Shown in pieces: positions 8,456 to 17,212 of a stretch of DNA of 64,000 nt. Location of the stretch: NCBI GenBank assembly GCA_029309925.1, contig JARKND010000005.1:1302001-1366000 (forward strand). Reading direction: 5' to 3'. Position numbers and translations under genes: made by a program. How positions within the stretch are numbered: the stretch's first letter is position 1; each line of letters opens with the position of its first letter. A model generated the notes under the pieces. It did not search any database, was not told the origin of the DNA, and saw only the letters and a program-made list of their open reading frames with translations. Source of the stretch: Fulvivirgaceae bacterium JP3-4. Its GTDB lineage: Bacteria > Bacteroidota > Bacteroidia > Cytophagales > Cyclobacteriaceae.

Positions 8456-9082
8456 ATGGAGCCAACGCCTGAAATAGTTGCAAAGAATAAGACATACTAC
8501 GACCTGCCCAAAGAGACGATTTTTATTGGCCTTCAAGAATGCCGTAAAAATTCTGAAACGCTATACAAAAGCGCGGTCGTTGTTGCAGAAACGCAGCGGA
8601 ATTTCGGTGCGGCAAACTCCTTAATGATTTTGGCGGCTGAAGAATGTATTAAAGGTTTAGCCTTGCTCTCAATTTATTTAAGCGTTCAGGTACCGTTTCT
8701 GGTTCAGCCGCTATTCTATAGCCACAGCGCCAAGCACTTGCAAGGCAAAGAACTTACGAACTTTATTAGAGTGGTATATGGAGCGCTTACAGTTCCCCTA
8801 TTACTAAAAATGAAATTAAAGGACGCAATCCGGGAAGCATTCAACATGTTGGTTGATTCAGTATACACTGATTTTGAGGAATGGTGGGACTCAGCAAACA
8901 ATGAAAAGAATAACGGCTTTTATGTAAGACTTGATGGCAGCGACTTTATTAGTCCCCAATCCTTCACGGCAGATGATTTTCAAAAGTCGCGGGGAATAAT
9001 CAAAATGTTCATCGAATCATTTTCGAAAGTCAAAGGATTAAAAGTTTCGGACTATAAACTTTCGAAGTCTCCAATCACTTAA
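8456..9082 (+). CDS. abiV: AbiV-family abortive infection protein
   Basis: The ATG at 8456 is preferred over an in-frame TTG six codons upstream, giving 208 residues. The sequence follows the AbiV pattern: a helix with SLMILAAEECIKGLAL (residues 60-75), then a central HSAKH segment, then a late KNNGFYVRLDGSDFISPQSF motif matching the family's glycine-tyrosine-valine/SP signature. AbiV is a small HEPN-like helical protein that in Lactococcus aborts phage infection by stopping late gene expression. It is a single-gene cargo between the rteC terminator and the tra promoter. A few residues differ from the family consensus, so its activity is inferred. Confidence 0.8.
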   Translation: MEPTPEIVAKNKTYYDLPKETIFIGLQECRKNSETLYKSAVVVAETQRNFGAANSLMILAAEECIKGLALLSIYLSVQVPFLVQPLFYSHSAKHLQGKELTNFIRVVYGALTVPLLLKMKLKDAIREAFNMLVDSVYTDFEEWWDSANNEKNNGFYVRLDGSDFISPQSFTADDFQKSRGIIKMFIESFSKVKGLKVSDYKLSKSPIT

Positions 9083-9109
9083 ATCACCTGGTAATCTTTT
9101 ACTTTTTTA

Positions 9110-9151
9110 AAATATTTCGCTCCAAGGTTGGTACCAACCTTGGAGTTTTTT
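9110..9151 (+). promoter_or_regulatory. Operator copy 2 / terminator-like palindrome before the tra operon
   Basis: This copy shares 29 bp (9110-9138) with 1997-2025. Here the palindrome extends to 13-bp arms, CTCCAAGGTTGGT and its complement (9120-9145), followed by TTTTTT. It can act as the terminator of abiV, as an operator for the tra operon that starts at 9201, or as both. The centre is about 68 bp upstream of the first tra ATG. Confidence 0.6.
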
Positions 9152-9200
9152 GCTTTGACATGTCGCAGTTTTGCTTTCGTAACACAAACACGAAGGCAAT

Positions 9201-9761
9201 ATGTTCAAATCAATTACATGGCAAGAATTTATAGTAGCAATATCCGTAGTTGCTGCTTGCTATTATGCATTTATCGTTGCTGTCTTTTACCGTAAAGACA
9301 TTGGTGCCAAATTAAAAGGCCAGGGTTTCTCAACGGCTCCAGTCAAGACTCCAAATCAGCCTCATCCAAAAAATCTTATGGGCGCGATCGCTCCGAGCAC
9401 CCCCATAAGAAAAAAGCCCTTGGCGGAGTCCTCTGCAAATGCCGAGGAAGTTCAAGTGGCAGATTTGTCTATTGCACCAGAGATTGAACACCCTTCAACA
9501 CCAGCTGATGAATTAATTCAGGAATTACGCAATCTCTTCGAAATAATGAAGGAAGGTAAGCCATCCCAAGATGCGTATCTCAAAAATGTGAAAACACTAA
9601 TTTCTCAATATGCCCATCTCATTGGTCCGGAAGAGTTTACCAGGATCAGCCTCCTGATCATTAAAGAGCTTAAGGCTAAGCATGACATCTTCCTGACAAT
9701 AGATTTGATTGAAGAATTATGGCCAAAAGAAACAATTAAACATAGTAATAACTCTAAATAA
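9201..9761 (+). CDS. Membrane-anchored protein leading the tra operon, unknown
   Basis: The 186-residue protein has one N-terminal membrane segment (about residues 9-30, IVAISVVAACYYAFIVAVFY). A proline-rich linker follows, and then a helical cytoplasmic domain (about residues 105-175). It starts the conjugation operon, 6 bp before traE. Proteins of this size and layout occur at the same place in other Bacteroidetes ICEs. No motif gives a function; a role in assembling or regulating the secretion channel is inferred from position. Confidence 0.7.
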   Translation: MFKSITWQEFIVAISVVAACYYAFIVAVFYRKDIGAKLKGQGFSTAPVKTPNQPHPKNLMGAIAPSTPIRKKPLAESSANAEEVQVADLSIAPEIEHPSTPADELIQELRNLFEIMKEGKPSQDAYLKNVKTLISQYAHLIGPEEFTRISLLIIKELKAKHDIFLTIDLIEELWPKETIKHSNNSK

Positions 9762-9767
9762 ACAATT

Positions 9768-10094
9768 ATGAAAAGTAAAAATGGAAGGATTCGCAGAGGT
9801 AGAGCATTTGTACTTGCTTTATCAGTGTATTGTTTATCGTATGCCTTCGCTTATGCGCAGGATGGAAATGCAGGGATTAACGAAGCTGCAACTCAGGTGA
9901 AAGGGTACTTTGATACTGGAACTCAGCTTATGTATGCAATTGGCGCAGTGCTTGGACTCGTTGGTGCAGTTAAGGTTTACCAAAAGTGGAACAGTGGCGA
10001 TCCGGATACTTCTAAAGTTGCCGCAGCATGGTTCGGAAGCTGCGTATTCCTCGTGATCGTTGCCACGGTACTCGGTTCTTTCTTCGGAATCTAA
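9768..10094 (+). CDS. traE: Conjugal transfer protein TraE (DUF4134, pilin-like)
   Basis: This 108-residue protein has an N-terminal signal sequence ending near AYAQ (residue 30) and two further hydrophobic helices: AIGAVLGLVGAVKVYQKW, then CVFLVIVATVLGSFFGI. This is the DUF4134 pattern, with NEAATQVKGYFDTGTQLMYAIGA. The family occupies the position of VirB2 pilin in Bacteroidetes type IV systems and probably forms the pilus or channel subunit. It precedes the VirB3-like traF by 13 bp. Confidence 0.9.
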   Translation: MKSKNGRIRRGRAFVLALSVYCLSYAFAYAQDGNAGINEAATQVKGYFDTGTQLMYAIGAVLGLVGAVKVYQKWNSGDPDTSKVAAAWFGSCVFLVIVATVLGSFFGI

Positions 10095-10107
10095 TTTCCT
10101 TCACCAG

Positions 10108-10434
10108 ATGGCAACTAGTGTGTACAATATAAATAAGGGTATCAACAAGCCTATTGAGTTCAAAGGACTCAAGGCACAATACATTGGATACCTCGGAGCT
10201 GGTTTAGTGGCGTTGCTTGTGTTGTTCTCCATTCTGTACATCATAGGCGTGAACATGTTCGTATGCCTCGGCCTCATCCTTGTACTCGGCACCTTTCTGT
10301 TCGTGTATGTCTACAGCATCAGTAACAAATACGGGCAGTACGGTTTGATGAAAAAAGCAGCAAAACGAAGCATTCCAAATCATGTGCTTTGTGCTGGCAG
10401 AAGTCTATTCATTTCACTTAAAGAGGAAAACTAA
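10108..10434 (+). CDS. traF: Conjugal transfer protein TraF (DUF4133, VirB3-like)
   Basis: The ATG at 10108 is chosen because an earlier in-frame start would overlap traE. The product has 108 residues and begins with YNINKGINKPIEFKGLKAQYI, the DUF4133 signature. A long hydrophobic hairpin follows (about residues 27-75, YLGAGLVALLVLFSILYIIGV, then GLILVLGTFLFVYVYSIS). VirB3-like proteins sit in the inner membrane and work with the VirB4 ATPase, whose gene begins one base after this stop. Confidence 0.9.
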   Translation: MATSVYNINKGINKPIEFKGLKAQYIGYLGAGLVALLVLFSILYIIGVNMFVCLGLILVLGTFLFVYVYSISNKYGQYGLMKKAAKRSIPNHVLCAGRSLFISLKEEN

Positions 10435-10435
10435 C

Positions 10436-12916
10436 ATGGCATCAGCAACTCAACTGGAAAAAATCTTTCCGGTCTACAAAGTCGAGAACGATTGTATTCT
10501 ATCGAAAAGCGGTGACATAACGATTGCCTTTGAAGCAACTCTACCCGAAATCTTTTCACTTTCTGATCAGGAGTATGAAGCTTTTCACCACGCATTGATA
10601 AAAGCGATAAAGGTGTTACCCACCAATTCTGTTTTTCATAAACAGGATTGGTTTCTGAGACGAGAGTTTGATGGACTATTTGAAGACAAGGTGTTGTCCT
10701 TCCTTTCTCATTCGAGCGAGCGCTTTTTTAACGAAAGACCGTATATGGAACACACTTGTTATGTCATGATCACGCGAAAGCTTAATGATCGCAGGCAATC
10801 ATCATCGCTGTTCTCAACATTAACAAAAAGAAATATCGTCCCTGAGGAATCAGTAAATGATCAAAAGCTTCAGGAGTTTCTGGACGCGGCAAGTCAGTTT
10901 GAAAGAATACTTCAGGACAGTGGCTTTGTTCAACTTCGCAGGATTAAGAATTCGGAATTGACCGGCTCAAAGAATCAGGTTGGATTACTCGAGCAGTATT
11001 GTTTCCTACAGTCGAAAGGTGCCGTACCTGTTGTTAAGGATATCAATTTCAAGGATGGTATTACTATTGGAGATGATCACTGCAAAGTCTTCGCACTTTC
11101 CGATGTCGAGGACATGCCCTCCCTTTGCGGTTCGAGAATAAACTTTGACAAGTATTCCACTGATAAAACAAAGTTCAGTATTGGCTTCGCATCCCACTTA
11201 GGTCAATTGCTGCCTTGCAATCACATTTATAACCAATACATCTTTCTCGAGGACGTCCAGAAGACAATAAAGCAACTTGAAAGCAAGCGGTTGAGGCTTC
11301 AGTCACTTTCTGCTTATTCGAGAGAGAATTCAATCAGTCGCGATGCAACCAATGATTTCCTTAATGAAGCGATTGCAAATCAACGCCAGCCAGTAAAAGC
11401 ACATTTCAATGTAATCGTCTGGTCTGACGATAAGAAGGACATGAAGGAGATCAAAACGCTGGTCTCATCTGCACTTGCTCAAATGGACGCATCACCTAAA
11501 CAGGAAACGGACGGAGCCCCGCAGATCTTTTGGGCTGGCTTGCCAGGAAACGAGGCAGACTTTCCAATGAACGACACCTTCGACACGTTCGCTGAACAGG
11601 CGACTTGTTTTCTCAACCTGGAGACGAATTACCGATCGTCAATAAGTCCAGTGGGTCTCAGGTTGGGCGACAGGCTTACGGGTAAACCAGTTCATGTGGA
11701 TATCTCCGATGAGCCTATGAAGAAAGGTATCATCACAAATAGAAACAAGTTCATTCTTGGCCCTTCGGGAAGTGGCAAATCATTTTTCACAAACCATATG
11801 GTTCGTTCGTACTATGAACAAGGCACACACATAGTCCTGGTTGATGTAGGGCATTCTTACAAAGGATTGTGTGAGTTGGTGAACGGATATTATTTCACCT
11901 ATGACGAGGCCAATCCGATCAGATTCAATCCTTTTTTCATTGCGCAGGGTGACACCCTCGATACGGAGAAAAAGGAAAGTATTAAGACTCTGTTGCTTGC
12001 ACTTTGGAAAAAGGATGACGAAACCTTTAATCGTTCGGAATACGTAGCGTTATCCATTGCTCTTCAAACTTACTACAAGAATCTTGAAAAGGACAAGACA
12101 ATCTTCCCCTGCTTCGATACCTTCTATGAATTTTTACGAGATGAATTCGTGAAGATATTGCAAGATGACAAGGTAAAGGAAAAGGACTTTGACGTTGAAA
12201 ACTTCTTGTATGTGCTCAGGCCCTATTACAAAGGCGGAGAGTTCGACTACCTGCTAAATGCTCGTGAAAATCTTGAATTGTTAAAAGAGAGATTCATCGT
12301 CTTTGAATTGGACAACATCAAAGACCATCCAATTCTTTTTCCTGTGGTCACAATCATTATCATGGAAGTGTTTATTTCCAAGATGCGAAAGCTGAAGGGA
12401 GTGAGAAAGATGATTCTGATCGAAGAGGCGTGGAAGGCAATTGCCAAGGAAGGAATGGCAGAGTACATCAAGTACCTGTTCAAGACCGTAAGGAAATTTT
12501 TCGGAGAGGCGATTGTGGTGACACAAGAAGTTGAGGACATCATCAGTTCCCCTGTCGTGAAGCAGGCAATCATCAATAACTCAGACTGTAAGATCCTGCT
12601 TGACCAAAGCAAGTATCAAAACAAATTCGATCTCATCCAGCAATTGTTAGGCTTGACAGAGAAGGAAAAAGCACTTGTGCTATCTATTAACAAGAGTAAC
12701 GATCCGAAACGAAAGTACAAGGAAGTATTTATCAGTCTTGCCGGTGTTCAGTCCAAAGTATACGCAACCGAGGTGTCTCTTGAAGAATACCTCGCTTACA
12801 CAACTGAGGAGTCTGAAAAGATCAAGGTTCAGCAGTACGCTAAAAAATGGAATGGCGACATGAAGAAGGGCATCGCTGAACTGGCAAACGATTTAAGATT
12901 AGGTGAGGCAGCATAA
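10436..12916 (+). CDS. traG: Conjugative ATPase TraG (VirB4-like)
   Basis: The start is the ATG at 10436, one base after the traF stop, giving 826 residues. Walker A, GPSGSGKS, is at residues 442-449. Walker B, MILIEEAWKAI, is near residues 660-670, followed by KTVRKFFGEAIVVTQEVEDI as in VirB4/TrbE proteins. The N-terminal 400 residues are the usual VirB4 membrane-associated part. The protein powers pilus assembly and substrate transfer in the type IV secretion channel. This is the Bacteroides TraG, not the VirD4-like coupling protein at 5598-7538. Confidence 0.95.
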   Translation: MASATQLEKIFPVYKVENDCILSKSGDITIAFEATLPEIFSLSDQEYEAFHHALIKAIKVLPTNSVFHKQDWFLRREFDGLFEDKVLSFLSHSSERFFNERPYMEHTCYVMITRKLNDRRQSSSLFSTLTKRNIVPEESVNDQKLQEFLDAASQFERILQDSGFVQLRRIKNSELTGSKNQVGLLEQYCFLQSKGAVPVVKDINFKDGITIGDDHCKVFALSDVEDMPSLCGSRINFDKYSTDKTKFSIGFASHLGQLLPCNHIYNQYIFLEDVQKTIKQLESKRLRLQSLSAYSRENSISRDATNDFLNEAIANQRQPVKAHFNVIVWSDDKKDMKEIKTLVSSALAQMDASPKQETDGAPQIFWAGLPGNEADFPMNDTFDTFAEQATCFLNLETNYRSSISPVGLRLGDRLTGKPVHVDISDEPMKKGIITNRNKFILGPSGSGKSFFTNHMVRSYYEQGTHIVLVDVGHSYKGLCELVNGYYFTYDEANPIRFNPFFIAQGDTLDTEKKESIKTLLLALWKKDDETFNRSEYVALSIALQTYYKNLEKDKTIFPCFDTFYEFLRDEFVKILQDDKVKEKDFDVENFLYVLRPYYKGGEFDYLLNARENLELLKERFIVFELDNIKDHPILFPVVTIIIMEVFISKMRKLKGVRKMILIEEAWKAIAKEGMAEYIKYLFKTVRKFFGEAIVVTQEVEDIISSPVVKQAIINNSDCKILLDQSKYQNKFDLIQQLLGLTEKEKALVLSINKSNDPKRKYKEVFISLAGVQSKVYATEVSLEEYLAYTTEESEKIKVQQYAKKWNGDMKKGIAELANDLRLGEAA

Positions 12917-12926
12917 CTGAAAACCT

Positions 12927-13616
12927 ATGAGAAGAACTAAGGCATTTTTTGCATTGGTGTTGGCATGCATCCTAATAACACAGCCCTGTTCGAGGGTGGA
13001 TGCTGCCATCCCAATAGCCAAGATCATTCAGGAGGGTGTGAAAAAAGTCATCAAGGCTGTTGACCTGATGATTCAGCGATTGCAGAATAAAACAATATGG
13101 TTGCAAAATGCGCAGAAGGTACTAGAGAATAAACTGAACGAGCTCAAGCTTACCGAAATAGCAGAATGGACGGAGAAACACAGAAAGCTCTACCAGGACT
13201 ATTACGAAGAGCTTTGGAAAGTCAAGAATACAATCGCGATGTACCAACGCGTCAGACAGGTGATGGATAAACAGGTCCGCATCGTAGATGAATACAGACG
13301 ATCCTGGAACATTGTTCAGAACGATGACCATTTTACTAAATCAGAGCTTGAGTACATGTACAAAGTGTATTCAGGGATTATGGAGGAAAGTGCTAAAAAC
13401 CTTGATCAAATCCTGATTGTCATCAATTCATTCAAAACGCAAATGAGCGATGGTAAACGACTAGAGATTATTGAGGAAGCAGCTGAACAAATTGATCAGA
13501 ACTATTTTGATCTGAAGGATTTCAATACTGAGAACATGTTATTGAGCATTAGTCGTGCTAAAGACGCCAGTGAGATTGAGGTTGTTAAAAAACTTTATGA
13601 ATTGCCCAATGAATAA
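12927..13616 (+). CDS. traI: Conjugal transfer protein TraI (DUF4141, VirB5-like)
   Basis: The 229-residue protein has a cleavable signal peptide (residues 1-26, ending VDA). A long coiled-coil-like helical body follows: MIQRLQNKTIWLQNAQKVLENKL, then KHRKLYQDYYEELWKVKN. This is the Bacteroides TraI pattern. It probably acts in the periplasm as a pilus-tip or channel component like VirB5. Its C-terminal 50 residues (ISRAKDASEIEVVKKLYEL) recur almost unchanged in the product of 14253-14882 and weakly in that of 13609-14247, pointing to tandem duplication. Its stop overlaps the start of the next gene. Confidence 0.85.
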   Translation: MRRTKAFFALVLACILITQPCSRVDAAIPIAKIIQEGVKKVIKAVDLMIQRLQNKTIWLQNAQKVLENKLNELKLTEIAEWTEKHRKLYQDYYEELWKVKNTIAMYQRVRQVMDKQVRIVDEYRRSWNIVQNDDHFTKSELEYMYKVYSGIMEESAKNLDQILIVINSFKTQMSDGKRLEIIEEAAEQIDQNYFDLKDFNTENMLLSISRAKDASEIEVVKKLYELPNE

Positions 13617-14247
13617 AATAGTATTGACATTACTTGTGGCTATCTGCTTTCATACAGCGGATGGGCAGACATGGGATGAGTGGTTCAGGCAAAAGAAAAC
13701 TCAGAAGAAGTATCTCATCCAGCAAATCGCGGCCTTACAGATGTACCTGAAGTATCTCAAGGAGGGCTACGATATCGCCAAGAAAGGTCTGAATGTGATT
13801 GGCGACATCAAGCAAGGCAAATTTGATCTTGATAATGACTATCTGGAATCTTTGAGGACTGTCAATTCATCCATCAGCGGATCAGCGAAGGTCCCAAGTG
13901 TAATTGCCTATCATAAGTCGTTGCTTAGGCAGCTGGATAAGCTGAACGATGAGTCAAAAGGTTCTTCGCTACTCACACACGATGAACGAGCCTACATTTC
14001 TTCAGTGTATTCAAATATGGTTACAGAGTCGGAGAGAACTCTCGAAGGCCTTCAACGCATTCTGAGTGATCATGAGCTGGAGATGAAAGACGATGAAAGA
14101 ATAAAACAACTCGACAAGCTGTATCTGGATACAAAAGACATGTATACGTTCTCAAGATCCTTTTGCAATTCGACACGCATCCTGATTAGTCAGCGAGCTG
14201 TCGAAGCGAGCGAAATCCAAAATGAAGGTCAGCTTATTAAAAATTAG
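13609..14247 (+). CDS. Secreted TraI paralogue (TerB-like annotation in related ICEs)
   Basis: The ATG at 13609 gives 212 residues with a signal peptide (MNKIVLTLLVAICFHTADGQ); an in-frame ATG four codons upstream is also possible. The body is helical: MYLKYLKEGYDIAKKGLNVIGDIKQGKFDLD, then LTHDERAYISSVYSNM, then MKDDERIKQLDKLYLD. The KMSDDER-type motif and the closing RAVEASEIQ segment match the neighbours on both sides. In related elements such proteins are labelled TerB-family; a tellurite role is unlikely in this context. A periplasmic type IV channel component is inferred. It overlaps traI by 8 bp. Confidence 0.75.
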   Translation: MNKIVLTLLVAICFHTADGQTWDEWFRQKKTQKKYLIQQIAALQMYLKYLKEGYDIAKKGLNVIGDIKQGKFDLDNDYLESLRTVNSSISGSAKVPSVIAYHKSLLRQLDKLNDESKGSSLLTHDERAYISSVYSNMVTESERTLEGLQRILSDHELEMKDDERIKQLDKLYLDTKDMYTFSRSFCNSTRILISQRAVEASEIQNEGQLIKN

Positions 14248-14252
14248 ATACA

Positions 14253-14882
14253 ATGGCTACAAAAATGAAAATGATCCTTTGCCTTAGTTTTATAGTAAGC
14301 CAGACGGCAATGTGTCAGACACAGGAGGCGACTCAATTGATTCTAAACTATGAGAAGCTGAAACAACTTGAAGAGATTCTTGACAACATGTACAAGGGAT
14401 ACAAAATCCTAAGCCAGGGATACAATCGCATTAAGGACATTGCGGAAGGCAACTACAATATTCACCAGGTTTTTCTCGATGGACTTTTTGCGATAAATCC
14501 CTCGATTGCAAAGTATAAACGGATTCCTGATATCATTCGCTATCAACAGTTACTGATGAAAGAATACAGGCGGGCCTTCAACCGGTTTAGAAATGATTCA
14601 AATTTGACTCCGGACGAGATAATATACCTGGAAAAGGTGTACGACTATCTTATCAAGCAAAGCCTCAAAAATCTGGAGGAACTAGCGATGATCGTTACTG
14701 CCAACAAGCTTAGAATGAGTGACGATGAAAGAATCCAGAGTATTGACCGGATTTACTTCGATATCGAGAACAAGCTGGCTTTTCTGAGATACTTCAATAA
14801 CAGTACGCAAGTTCTTGTTTTACAACGAGCCAAAGAAGGAAGTGATGTTGAGGCTGCGAAGAAATTATATGAGCTAGACTAA
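14253..14882 (+). CDS. Secreted TraI paralogue, third copy
   Basis: The 209-residue protein has a signal peptide (residues 1-22, ending AMCQ). It resembles the preceding gene product in order and length: YKGYKILSQGYNRIKDIAEGNYNIH, LTPDEIIYLEKVYDYL, MSDDERIQSIDRIYFDIENKLAFL, then LQRAKEGSDVEAAKKLYELD. The last segment nearly repeats the TraI C-terminus. The gene begins 5 bp after the preceding stop. The role is probably periplasmic in the conjugation channel. The three consecutive related genes are discussed as a finding. Confidence 0.75.
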   Translation: MATKMKMILCLSFIVSQTAMCQTQEATQLILNYEKLKQLEEILDNMYKGYKILSQGYNRIKDIAEGNYNIHQVFLDGLFAINPSIAKYKRIPDIIRYQQLLMKEYRRAFNRFRNDSNLTPDEIIYLEKVYDYLIKQSLKNLEELAMIVTANKLRMSDDERIQSIDRIYFDIENKLAFLRYFNNSTQVLVLQRAKEGSDVEAAKKLYELD

Positions 14883-14894
14883 AACCAAAACTTT

Positions 14895-16067
14895 ATGAAA
14901 GCATTTCGAAAAACCACTTTGATAGTGGGTGCAGGAATACTATTGCCCAATCTCTTGCAGGCGCAGGGAGCGGCCGGTGAAATAGAAAGCTTCAGGACTG
15001 TTCTCGATGGATTGTATGATGAGATGATTCCACTCAGCTCTCAACTTATCGATGTAGGACGTGGCTTGGCAGGTTTTGCTGCAATGTGGTATATCGCTTC
15101 ACGTGTATGGAGGCACATCGCCAATGCAGAAGCTATCGACTTCTATCCGTTGCTCAGACCGTTTGCTCTTGGCCTCGCTGTTCTTATGTTCCCGACAGTT
15201 TTGACAATCATCAACTCTGTGCTGAAGCCAACCGTTACTGGTACCGCAGCGATGGTCGATGGCTCTAACAACTCAATTGCCTTCCTGTTGAAGAAGAAAG
15301 AAGAAGCAATACAGAAAAGTCCACTATGGCAAATGTATGTAGGATTCAATGGCGAGGGAGACAAAGCAAAATGGTACCGCTATACGCACCCGGAGGGAGA
15401 CTCTGAAGGGTTGCTCGATGGAATTGGAAATGATATTCGTTTCGCAATGGCCAAGGCAGCTTACAACTTCCGCAATTCAATCAAACAATGGATGTCTGAA
15501 ATACTGCATGTGCTTTATCAGGCTGCAGCATTATGTATCAACACAATCAGGACATTCTATCTCGTGATCCTGGCTATCCTTGGACCGCTGATCTTCGGTA
15601 TCTCGGTCTTTGACGGCCTGCAACACACATTGACAGTGTGGCTTGCGAGGTACATTAACGTCTTTCTCTGGTTGCCAGTTGCCAACATCTTTGGAAGCAT
15701 GATTGGCAAAATCCAGGAGAACATGCTAAAGATGGATATCAACCAGGTTAATCAGTACGGAGACACATTCTTTAGTTCAACCGATTCAGCTTACCTCATC
15801 TTTATGGTGATCGGCATAATCGGATACTTCACAGTCCCAAGCATAGCAAATTACATTGTCCATGCAGGAGGTTACAATGCTCTGTTGTTTAAGGCTACCA
15901 GTGTCTTTGGAAAAGGTGCAAGCTCTGGAGTGACCAATGTAGTAAGCGGAGCTCAATCGATGGCCTCATCCGCACAAGGTGCATTCGCAAGCAAACAAAG
16001 TGCAAATGGTTTTTCGCACAATGGCAACGGTAGCAACTACATGGCGGATAAAATCTCAGGTAAATAA
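14895..16067 (+). CDS. traJ: Conjugative transposon protein TraJ (VirB6-like)
   Basis: This 390-residue polytopic membrane protein starts with a hydrophobic signal-like segment. Membrane helices follow at about residues 50-75, 88-110, 205-235, 240-270 and 295-320. IDFYPLLRPFALGLAVLMFPT and YLVILAILGPLIFGISVFDGLQ are typical of Bacteroides TraJ, the VirB6/TrbL-like core of the inner-membrane channel. The C-terminal 60 residues are Ser/Ala/Gly-rich and low in complexity. It lies between the TraI group and traK, as in other elements. Confidence 0.92.
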   Translation: MKAFRKTTLIVGAGILLPNLLQAQGAAGEIESFRTVLDGLYDEMIPLSSQLIDVGRGLAGFAAMWYIASRVWRHIANAEAIDFYPLLRPFALGLAVLMFPTVLTIINSVLKPTVTGTAAMVDGSNNSIAFLLKKKEEAIQKSPLWQMYVGFNGEGDKAKWYRYTHPEGDSEGLLDGIGNDIRFAMAKAAYNFRNSIKQWMSEILHVLYQAAALCINTIRTFYLVILAILGPLIFGISVFDGLQHTLTVWLARYINVFLWLPVANIFGSMIGKIQENMLKMDINQVNQYGDTFFSSTDSAYLIFMVIGIIGYFTVPSIANYIVHAGGYNALLFKATSVFGKGASSGVTNVVSGAQSMASSAQGAFASKQSANGFSHNGNGSNYMADKISGK

Positions 16068-16084
16068 TCTAATCCAGAAAATAT

Positions 16085-16702
16085 ATGTTTCAGCAACTAA
16101 AAAATATTGACACCGCATTCAAGCATGTGCGCCTATTCTCCATACTCATGATCTTCGGTTGTATTGCCTTATGCGGGTTTACAATCTATAAGAGCTATAA
16201 AATAGTCCAGGAGACACAAGCAAGAATATACATTCTTGCTAACGGTAAAGCCATTGAGGCATTTTCCTCCGAACGAAAAGATAATGTCCCGGTTGAGGCG
16301 AGAGATCACGTCAGGATGTTTCACTACTACTTTTTCACGCTGCACCCGGATGACAAGGTTATCCAGTCGAATATAAAACGTGCCCTTTATCTGGCAGACG
16401 AGACCGCCCAAACGCAGTATGATAATTTAAGAGAGAACAGTTACTACGCGAACATCATATCAGGCAACGTAAGTCAGGAAATTCAGATCGACAGTATCAA
16501 GGTTGATATTGACCAGTATCCTATCTACTTCAGATGTGTTGCCAAGCAGAAAATAATACGTGCTACATCAATCGTTACCCGTAGCCTAGTGACAGAAGGG
16601 TTTTTAAGAAACGTGCTTCGGTCAGATAATAATCCTCATGGATTCCTGATTGAACGTTGGTCCACGCTCGAGAACAAGGATATAAAAAGCGAGAACAGAT
16701 AA
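16085..16702 (+). CDS. traK: Conjugative transposon protein TraK (VirB8-like)
   Basis: The 205-residue protein starts MFQQLKNIDTAFKHVR. It has one membrane helix (about residues 18-38, LFSILMIFGCIALCGFTIY) and a periplasmic domain containing EARDHVRMFHYYFFTLHPDD, the conserved core of Bacteroides TraK. It corresponds to the VirB8 scaffold that links inner-membrane channel parts. It is co-transcribed with traJ (17-bp gap) and the next gene (12-bp gap). Confidence 0.92.
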   Translation: MFQQLKNIDTAFKHVRLFSILMIFGCIALCGFTIYKSYKIVQETQARIYILANGKAIEAFSSERKDNVPVEARDHVRMFHYYFFTLHPDDKVIQSNIKRALYLADETAQTQYDNLRENSYYANIISGNVSQEIQIDSIKVDIDQYPIYFRCVAKQKIIRATSIVTRSLVTEGFLRNVLRSDNNPHGFLIERWSTLENKDIKSENR

Positions 16703-16714
16703 AATTGACACAGT

Positions 16715-17200
16715 ATGATTTGGAGCATGATAAGAAAGTGCAGGGTTGTCTTGGACAAGCGGGTGACCCTTGCAAACAATGAGTTCAACAGCCTTTCAAC
16801 AAGAAAGAAAAAGCGAATTGTGCTGGTGTTTGGTGTTGTCGTTTCAGGGATCAGCGTTTTGTTGATCAATCAAGCCCTGCATCCGCAGGAGAACGAAGGT
16901 GCATTAAAAGCAGATAGAATATCTATGCCTCATGACATTTTTATGAAAGATGAGATTAACGTATCAGAGGATCAATTGATCCCGGTTGGTAAGATGAAGG
17001 GTGAGATCGATGGAGAGTTTGAATCGTTCTATGTCGCTGTTGATGGTAAAGGATCAATTTTCATAAACCGAGACATTGAGTACTCAGAAAAGGCTTATGA
17101 AAAATCTGAGAGCTGGAAGCAGATAAGCAAGGAGAAGCTGGATGAATATGAAAAGGATCTTCATTTCATTCCCGCGAGGTCGAAAGGAATTAGAAGGTAA
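16715..17200 (+). CDS. Small membrane protein at the TraL position
   Basis: The 161-residue protein has one membrane helix (about residues 34-53, IVLVFGVVVSGISVLLINQAL) and a hydrophilic C-terminal domain. It lies exactly where TraL sits in other Bacteroides-type tra operons, between traK and traM. The sequence was not recognised as TraL beyond size, topology and position, so no symbol is given. It probably supports the VirB8/VirB10-like complex. Confidence 0.7.
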   Translation: MIWSMIRKCRVVLDKRVTLANNEFNSLSTRKKKRIVLVFGVVVSGISVLLINQALHPQENEGALKADRISMPHDIFMKDEINVSEDQLIPVGKMKGEIDGEFESFYVAVDGKGSIFINRDIEYSEKAYEKSESWKQISKEKLDEYEKDLHFIPARSKGIRR

Positions 17201-17212
17201 AATGTAACGAGT

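Noticed and set aside
13609-14882. Tellurite resistance by the TerB-like proteins
   Set aside because: The proteins have signal peptides, lie within the conjugation operon and resemble TraI; no other ter genes are present.
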